From positions 1 through 19,309 of the forward strand of contig JBPBPY010000250.1 in NCBI GenBank assembly GCA_050954505.1: DNA of 19,309 nt. Direction: 5' to 3'. Source of the DNA: JAQGMO01 sp050954505. GTDB taxonomy: Bacteria > Pseudomonadota > Gammaproteobacteria > Burkholderiales > Burkholderiaceae_D. The notes under the pieces were generated by a model. That model did not search any database. It saw nothing but the letters and a program-made list of their open reading frames with translations, and was not told the DNA's origin. Numbering within the stretch: the stretch's first letter is position 1; each line of letters starts with the position of its first letter. This document shows positions 15,354 through 19,309 of the stretch, piece after piece. Position numbers and translations under genes: made by a program.

Positions 15354-16922
15354 CTACTGCGCCGCTTCCTGGGCACGTTGCGAATGCGTCATCAAGGCCT
15401 GGGCCAGCCTGGCGGTATCCACCGGTTTGACGAAGTGATGTGCGAACCCGGCTTGCGCAGTGCTGTTGCGATCCTGTGCCTGGCCATAGCCGGTAATGGC
15501 AATGAGAAGTGCCTTCGAGGTCTCGGGCTGCGCCTTGAGCAGCCTGGCCAGCTCGTTGCCGTTCATGTCGGGCAAACCGATATCGAGCAGGAAGACGTCG
15601 GGCCGCTCTTCCAGGCCACGGCGCAGCGCGTTGGCCGAGGTGTGCTCGACCATCACCACATGCCCCGCCGCTTCAAGGTACATCGACAGCAGGACCGCGG
15701 CATCGACATTGTCGTCGACCACCATGATGCGCAAATGCTTGCGGACATTGGCGGCAACCGTATCGGTGCTTTCCATCATCGGCAGGTCCGCTTCGGCCAG
15801 CCGCGGCAGGCGCACGGTGAATTCGCTGCCTTGGTCAATGCCGGCACTTTTCACGCTGACAGTGCCGCGGTGCAGTTCCACCAGGCTCTTGACCAGAGCC
15901 AGGCCGATTCCCAGTCCGCCTTGCGAACGATCGGGCGTTCGTTCCGCCTGCACGAACAACTGGAATGCCAGCGGCAGCAATTCCGGCGCCATGCCGATGC
16001 CGTTGTCGGCAACGATGAAGGTGACGAAGGCATCATCGACTTCCAGCCGCAAATCGATGACACCGCCTTCCGGCGTGTATTTGGCGGCATTGTTGAGCAG
16101 GTTGGTAAGCACCTGGATCAGACGTTTCTGGTCGCCGAGGATGTAGGCTGCATCTGGTGAAATTTCAACGCCGAAACGATGGCGGCGTTTTTCGATCAGC
16201 GGGCGCGATTGTTCGACCGCGTCGGCAAAGATCTTTTTCACATCGAGCACGTCTTTTTCCAGCGTCACCAGGCCCTGGGTGACGCGCGAGGCATCCATCA
16301 GGTCGTCGATCAGTTCCGACATGTGCCTGACGTGGCGGGCAATGATCTTGCTGGTGGTCCTGACGCGGTTTTCTTCCGGAGCCATCACCTGCAGCAGATC
16401 GGCTGCCGCACTGATGGGCGCCAGCGGGTTGCGCAGTTCGTGCGCCAGCATGGCCAGGAATTCATCCTTGCGGCGGTCGACGTCGCGCATCTCGTATTGG
16501 CGCTTGCGTGCGCGCAGCGCCGAGCGGGCGGCGCTGACCAGAATTGCGCGCCGCACCGGCCGCTCCAGCAGAGTCAGGTTGCCGAGCTGGTGGGAAACGC
16601 CTTTCAGGTTGAATGAATCGAGGTCGTTCTTGCTCAGCACCAGGATAGGCAGGTCGGACCAGGTGGGCTGGATCGACAGAAAGCGCGAGATCATCGCCAG
16701 GAAGTCTGGTGTCAGAACGTCGTCGACGATGAACAGGGCGCCAACGTCCTTGCGGATTTCCTCATTGATCTCGGCCAGGCTGCTGCAGATCAGGCAATCG
16801 ATGCCGGCGCCCCTGAAGGTGCTCGCCACCAGGTTGCCATCCTTGCCGATGGGTGCAAAGATCAGCACTCGGCATTCGGTCGTCGCAGTCTTGACAGATT
16901 CGCCGAGCGCGTCCTGGTTCAC
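15354..16922 (-). CDS. Hybrid histidine kinase with N-terminal pseudo-receiver and C-terminal receiver
   Basis: The 522-residue protein begins at GTG 16922, overlapping the KaiC-like stop by four bases (GTGA). Residues 17-130 look like a receiver fold, but the acidic pocket is lost (LIFAPIGKD at strand 1) and the late Lys is replaced (LLERPVRRA). IVDDVLTPD at 65-73 keeps acids at the usual phosphoacceptor strand. A HisKA domain has His161 in FLAMLAHELRNP. The ATPase domain has the N-box LLNNAAKY (275-282), G1 DNGIG (306-310) and G2 GLGIGLALV (336-344). The C-terminal receiver has Asp403/Asp404, phosphoacceptor Asp447, Thr477 and Lys499, all intact. No membrane segment is seen, so it is cytosolic and probably senses through the pseudo-receiver or the KaiC partner. 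Its output is not encoded here. Confidence 0.9.
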   Translation of the reverse strand: MNQDALGESVKTATTECRVLIFAPIGKDGNLVASTFRGAGIDCLICSSLAEINEEIRKDVGALFIVDDVLTPDFLAMISRFLSIQPTWSDLPILVLSKNDLDSFNLKGVSHQLGNLTLLERPVRRAILVSAARSALRARKRQYEMRDVDRRKDEFLAMLAHELRNPLAPISAAADLLQVMAPEENRVRTTSKIIARHVRHMSELIDDLMDASRVTQGLVTLEKDVLDVKKIFADAVEQSRPLIEKRRHRFGVEISPDAAYILGDQKRLIQVLTNLLNNAAKYTPEGGVIDLRLEVDDAFVTFIVADNGIGMAPELLPLAFQLFVQAERTPDRSQGGLGIGLALVKSLVELHRGTVSVKSAGIDQGSEFTVRLPRLAEADLPMMESTDTVAANVRKHLRIMVVDDNVDAAVLLSMYLEAAGHVVMVEHTSANALRRGLEERPDVFLLDIGLPDMNGNELARLLKAQPETSKALLIAITGYGQAQDRNSTAQAGFAHHFVKPVDTARLAQALMTHSQRAQEAAQ

Positions 16923-18436
16923 AGGACGGCGTCGCTTTGCGGCATGCGCACCGGCACGACGAGCTCTGGCTCGTCGATCAGGATCGGCACACCGGTCAGC
17001 ACGCCCTGGAAGTTGTCGAGGACCCGGCCAACTTCAATGCCTTGGGGGGTGATGCTGAAGCGGCGCAGGGTGGTTTCATGCCGGCTGCCGCGTTTCTTGA
17101 ACACCGAAATGGCTTTTTCCACCGAACCGCGGGCCTCGAAGTAGCGCAGGATCAGGACATTGTCTGCCATGTAGCTGACGTCGATGCCGGTGGTCATGGC
17201 GCCGACGATGCCATGCTGTACGCCGATCAGCAGCGTGACCACGCCGCGTTGCCCCAGGTAGGTCAGGACTTCATGCAGATGGGTATTGAGGAATTTGGCT
17301 TCCGGCATGGCATTGAGGTAGCCGTTCAAACTGTCGATGACCACCACTTTTGCACCGTCATCGGCCGCCTTGCAGACGGCATGGGTAAACTCCCCCGGCG
17401 AGAGTTCGGCCGGATCGATCTGGCGCACATTCAGCAGCCCCGATTCATACGGCGAGCGCAAGTCCATGCCAATGCCCTCGGCCCGGTTGAGCAGGGTGTT
17501 GAACGATTCTTCGAACAGGAACATCGCTGCGCGTTCGCCACGCTGGGTGATGGCCTTGACGAATTGTGCGGCAAGGCTGGATTTGCCGGTGCCTGGAGGA
17601 CCCGAGATCAGCGTGCTGGAACCGGCTTCAATGCCGCCGCCCAGCAGCAGGTCGAACGCCGCCAGGCCGCTTTGCACCTGCGCGCGTTTTTTCAGCTCGC
17701 GGGTTTCGGCGGCGACGATGCGCGGATACACCACCACGCCGCCGGTAATGATCGAATAGTCATGCGGCCCGCGCCGGAATGCCACACCGCGGTATTTGAC
17801 AATGCGGGCAATGCGCCGCTCGGCGGCATATTCCGACTCGGTGTGCTGCAGCGAGATCACGCCGTGGGCAATGCTGCGCACCTGCTGGTCGCCGCTGATG
17901 GCGGTCTTGTCATCGAGGAACAAGGCGGTGCAAGCCCGTTTGGAAAAATACTGTTTCAAGGCCAGCACGTGGCGGCGGTAGCGCAGGGCGCTGCCCGAAA
18001 GCAGCTGCAGTTCCGACAGCGAGTCGAGCACCACCCGGCTGGGCTGGATGGTTTCGATCTCGGAAAGGATCAGCTTGTTGGTTTCGCTGAGTTCGACTTC
18101 GGAGGGATGGAAGACGGTATATTGTTCATCGCTGTCGAGGATATTCTCATGCGGGATGACTTCATGCACCGTCACGCCGTCCATGGAAAACCCATGCGAG
18201 GCAGCCACGGCCTGCAGCTCGACGGCGTTTTCAGCCAGCGTGATGTAGAGTACGCGCTCGCCGCGCCGGGCGCCTTCAATCAGGAATTGCAGTGCGATGG
18301 TGGTCTTGCCGGCGCCAGGGTCACCCTCGAGCAGGTACAGGCGTTCTTTGGTCAATCCACCGCCGAGGATATTGTCCAGACCGGCGATGCCCGTGGACAG
18401 GAATGCGTTGGTAACGCTGTTTTGAGTGGAAATCAT
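16919..18436 (-). CDS. KaiC-like double-domain RecA-family ATPase
   Basis: The 505-residue protein has two KaiC domains. Domain 1 has Walker A GDPGAGKT (38-45) and Walker B VVLDSLSEL near Asp138. Domain 2 has Walker A GPPGTGKS (279-286) and Walker B VVVIDSLNGY near Asp368. Domain 2 keeps the catalytic Glu pair (FLFEES, Glu309-Glu310). In domain 1 the matching position reads TLAEN, with Ala68 in place of the first Glu. The region matching the cyanobacterial phosphosites (Ser431/Thr432) reads DVSYMAD, Ser421-Tyr422, in my alignment from memory. A C-terminal KRGSRHETTLRRF.IT..G block is typical of KaiC. No KaiA or KaiB is nearby. ATG 18436 has only a weak AAGA site. It probably forms hexamers and signals to the coupled kinase; a circadian role is not supported. 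Confidence 0.88.
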   Translation of the reverse strand: MISTQNSVTNAFLSTGIAGLDNILGGGLTKERLYLLEGDPGAGKTTIALQFLIEGARRGERVLYITLAENAVELQAVAASHGFSMDGVTVHEVIPHENILDSDEQYTVFHPSEVELSETNKLILSEIETIQPSRVVLDSLSELQLLSGSALRYRRHVLALKQYFSKRACTALFLDDKTAISGDQQVRSIAHGVISLQHTESEYAAERRIARIVKYRGVAFRRGPHDYSIITGGVVVYPRIVAAETRELKKRAQVQSGLAAFDLLLGGGIEAGSSTLISGPPGTGKSSLAAQFVKAITQRGERAAMFLFEESFNTLLNRAEGIGMDLRSPYESGLLNVRQIDPAELSPGEFTHAVCKAADDGAKVVVIDSLNGYLNAMPEAKFLNTHLHEVLTYLGQRGVVTLLIGVQHGIVGAMTTGIDVSYMADNVLILRYFEARGSVEKAISVFKKRGSRHETTLRRFSITPQGIEVGRVLDNFQGVLTGVPILIDEPELVVPVRMPQSDAVL

Positions 18437-18496
18437 ACAATTCTTGGTGATCGGTCAGGAACCGTTGGGATGCCAAAATGTTGCAAAAATGGGTGC

Positions 18497-18562
18497 CAGT
18501 GAATAGTACTATCAAAGTTGCCGAAAGTCGCCCGAACCTTCTCCCCACACAGTGAATATTCA
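18497..18562. promoter_or_regulatory. Paired palindromes, candidate operator of the KaiC-like operon
   Basis: CAGTGAATA occurs at 18497-18505 and 18550-18558, 53 bases apart. Each copy runs into a perfect 10-base palindrome: ATAGTACTAT at 18503-18512 and TGAATATTCA at 18553-18562, whose centres are 50 bases apart, close to five DNA turns. They lie about 65-125 bases upstream of the KaiC-like start. A dimeric regulator binding both sites on one DNA face is plausible but unproven. Confidence 0.35.
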
Positions 18563-18647
18563 GGGCGATTCCCCTGGCTTTGGTCTAGCGCAACCTTGGC
18601 AAGTTTTATCGGGCGATGGTCGCCGTCCCGTTGGCTTGGCACGTGCT

Positions 18648-18680
18648 GGAATGCGGTGGGAATGCGGTGGGAATGCGGCG
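18648..18680 (+). repeat. Three 11-bp tandem units
   Basis: GGAATGCGGTG at 18648-18658 is repeated exactly at 18659-18669 and with one change (GGAATGCGGCG) at 18670-18680. The array lies about 100 bases upstream of the sensor kinase start in non-coding DNA. Confidence 0.85.
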
Positions 18681-18739
18681 CAAGCGGTTAAGGTAAAATC
18701 CATTCAGGCCAACGTCCCGGTTTCCATGACGCCACGGCC

Positions 18740-18771
18740 CACGTTCACACGTTCACACGTCCCCACGTCAC
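18740..18771 (+). repeat. Four 8-bp CACGTnnn tandem units
   Basis: CACGTTCA at 18740-18747 and 18748-18755 is followed by CACGTCCC at 18756-18763 and CACGTCAC at 18764-18771. The array ends eight bases before the chosen kinase ATG, where a ribosome-binding site would be expected. An ATG at 18726 is in frame and would read through it, giving an 18-residue extension. Confidence 0.8.
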
Positions 18772-18779
18772 CTTTGCCC

Positions 18780-19309
18780 ATGATTCCTTCTGCTCCTTTT
18801 ACCTGTTCCGTCCTGCTCATCGATGATGAAACCGTTGCCGAGGACTTGATTGGCTACAGGCTGGGGAATGGCCTGGACTTCACGCTGCGTTATGACCACC
18901 GTGCCCACCTGGCTGTCGAGCTCTGCCGCGAAGTCGGCGCCACGACCGTGATCGTCGACTTGCGCATGCCCGGCACCAACGGTTTCGAGGTGATCCAGAT
19001 GCTGCGGGCCCAGCACGACACCTGCCACATCCCGATCATCCTGCTGTCGTCCGAGGACGATGCCGAAGTCAAGGCGCGCGCCTTTGCCCTTGGTGCCAAC
19101 GACTACATGGTGAAGTGGCCGGACCGCAGGGAAGTCGAAGCGCGCGTGCGCTACCATACGGGCGCCTATCTCGCCCGCCTGGAACGCGACGCGGCCTTCG
19201 AATCGCTGCGCCAGCGTGAAGAGGAGTTGCGGCTGAGCCAGGCAGCGCTGCACCAGGCGCAGAAAATGGAAGCCATTGGCCAACTGACCGGCGGCGTGGC
19301 CCATGACTT
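18780..19309 (+). CDS. Receiver-histidine kinase with WspR-like receiver, N-terminal part
   Basis: The gene runs off the right edge; 176 residues are visible. From ATG 18780 it reads MIPSAPFTCSVLLIDDE, a receiver start with Asp15/Asp16. Phosphoacceptor Asp60 is in VIVDLRMPG, Ser90/Ser91 follow, and Lys112 is in GANDYMVKWPD. The stretch to ARVRYHTGAYLARLERD recalls the receiver of the diguanylate cyclase WspR, from memory. A Gln/Glu-rich coiled coil (about 131-163) then leads to a HisKA box, QKMEAIGQLTGGVAHD, with phosphorylatable His175. So the receiver precedes a kinase core instead of a GGDEF domain. No Shine-Dalgarno sequence is evident, and an in-frame ATG at 18726 remains possible. The ATPase domain must lie beyond the window. 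Confidence 0.85.
   Translation, partial: MIPSAPFTCSVLLIDDETVAEDLIGYRLGNGLDFTLRYDHRAHLAVELCREVGATTVIVDLRMPGTNGFEVIQMLRAQHDTCHIPIILLSSEDDAEVKARAFALGANDYMVKWPDRREVEARVRYHTGAYLARLERDAAFESLRQREEELRLSQAALHQAQKMEAIGQLTGGVAHD

Larger units (their letters stand above)
18437..18779. other. Divergent intergenic region between the KaiC-like gene and a sensor kinase
   Basis: This 343-base spacer has no coding sequence I can support. It must hold the promoters of both divergent genes. It contains two 10-base palindromes with a repeated CAGTGAATA word on the KaiC-like side, a three-unit 11-base repeat, and a four-unit 8-base repeat next to the kinase start. I found no convincing sigma-70 pair. On the - strand a TGGCAC...TTGCA pair resembles sigma-54 but has one base too many. 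Confidence 0.6.

Noticed and set aside
18482..18497. Sigma-54-like element on the - strand upstream of the KaiC-like gene (TGGCACC...TTGCA)
   Set aside because: The GG and GC are 11 bases apart instead of the required 10, which normally abolishes sigma-54 activity.

Overview
The window reads as GC-rich DNA from a Gram-negative bacterium. The gene families and their order fit a betaproteobacterium, probably an Oxalobacteraceae-like Burkholderiales; that placement is inferred from family knowledge, not from a search. The main content is a ten-gene exopolysaccharide (EPS) locus of the exosortase A (XrtA)/PEP-CTERM type, all on the + strand (about 707-15281). It is followed by a KaiC-like ATPase plus hybrid histidine kinase pair on the - strand (15354-18436) and the start of a divergent receiver-histidine kinase gene at the right edge.

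Layout. 1-157 (-) is the N-terminal end of a ThiF/MoeB-like protein. 158-706 is a long non-coding, partly AT-rich leader in front of the EPS locus. 707-1342 encodes an outer-membrane export lipoprotein (Wza-like). A terminator-like hairpin, a candidate promoter and a 9-bp tandem repeat follow. Then come the Wzz-like chain-length protein, a BY-type tyrosine autokinase, an outer-membrane beta-barrel, an ExeA-like ATPase, a second tandem-repeat spacer, a polysaccharide deacetylase, a FemAB-like transferase, a glycosyltransferase, exosortase A fused to an EpsI domain, a second glycosyltransferase and an asparagine-synthetase-like amidotransferase. From the deacetylase onward the genes overlap by 1-4 bases or are 13 bases apart, so they are probably translationally coupled.

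How it works together (family knowledge plus inference). The two glycosyltransferases, amidotransferase, FemAB protein and deacetylase would build and modify a polysaccharide. The chain-length protein, kinase, export lipoprotein and beta-barrel would control and export it. XrtA would process PEP-CTERM proteins at the inner membrane. No PEP-CTERM substrate, initiating sugar transferase, flippase/polymerase or PrsK/PrsR regulator is visible here, so the locus depends on genes elsewhere.

The right-hand module is a signalling island. A double-domain KaiC homologue overlaps by 4 bases with a hybrid histidine kinase that carries a degenerate N-terminal receiver. A third sensor gene with a WspR-like receiver is divergent. 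The intergenic region between them holds paired palindromes and two short tandem repeats.

The EPS locus is a known type, not a new system. The least explained features are the short tandem repeats in four separate spacers or leaders, the substituted KaiC catalytic and phosphosite positions, the pseudo-receiver kinase coupled to KaiC, and an Asp-to-Val change in the amidotransferase glutaminase motif.
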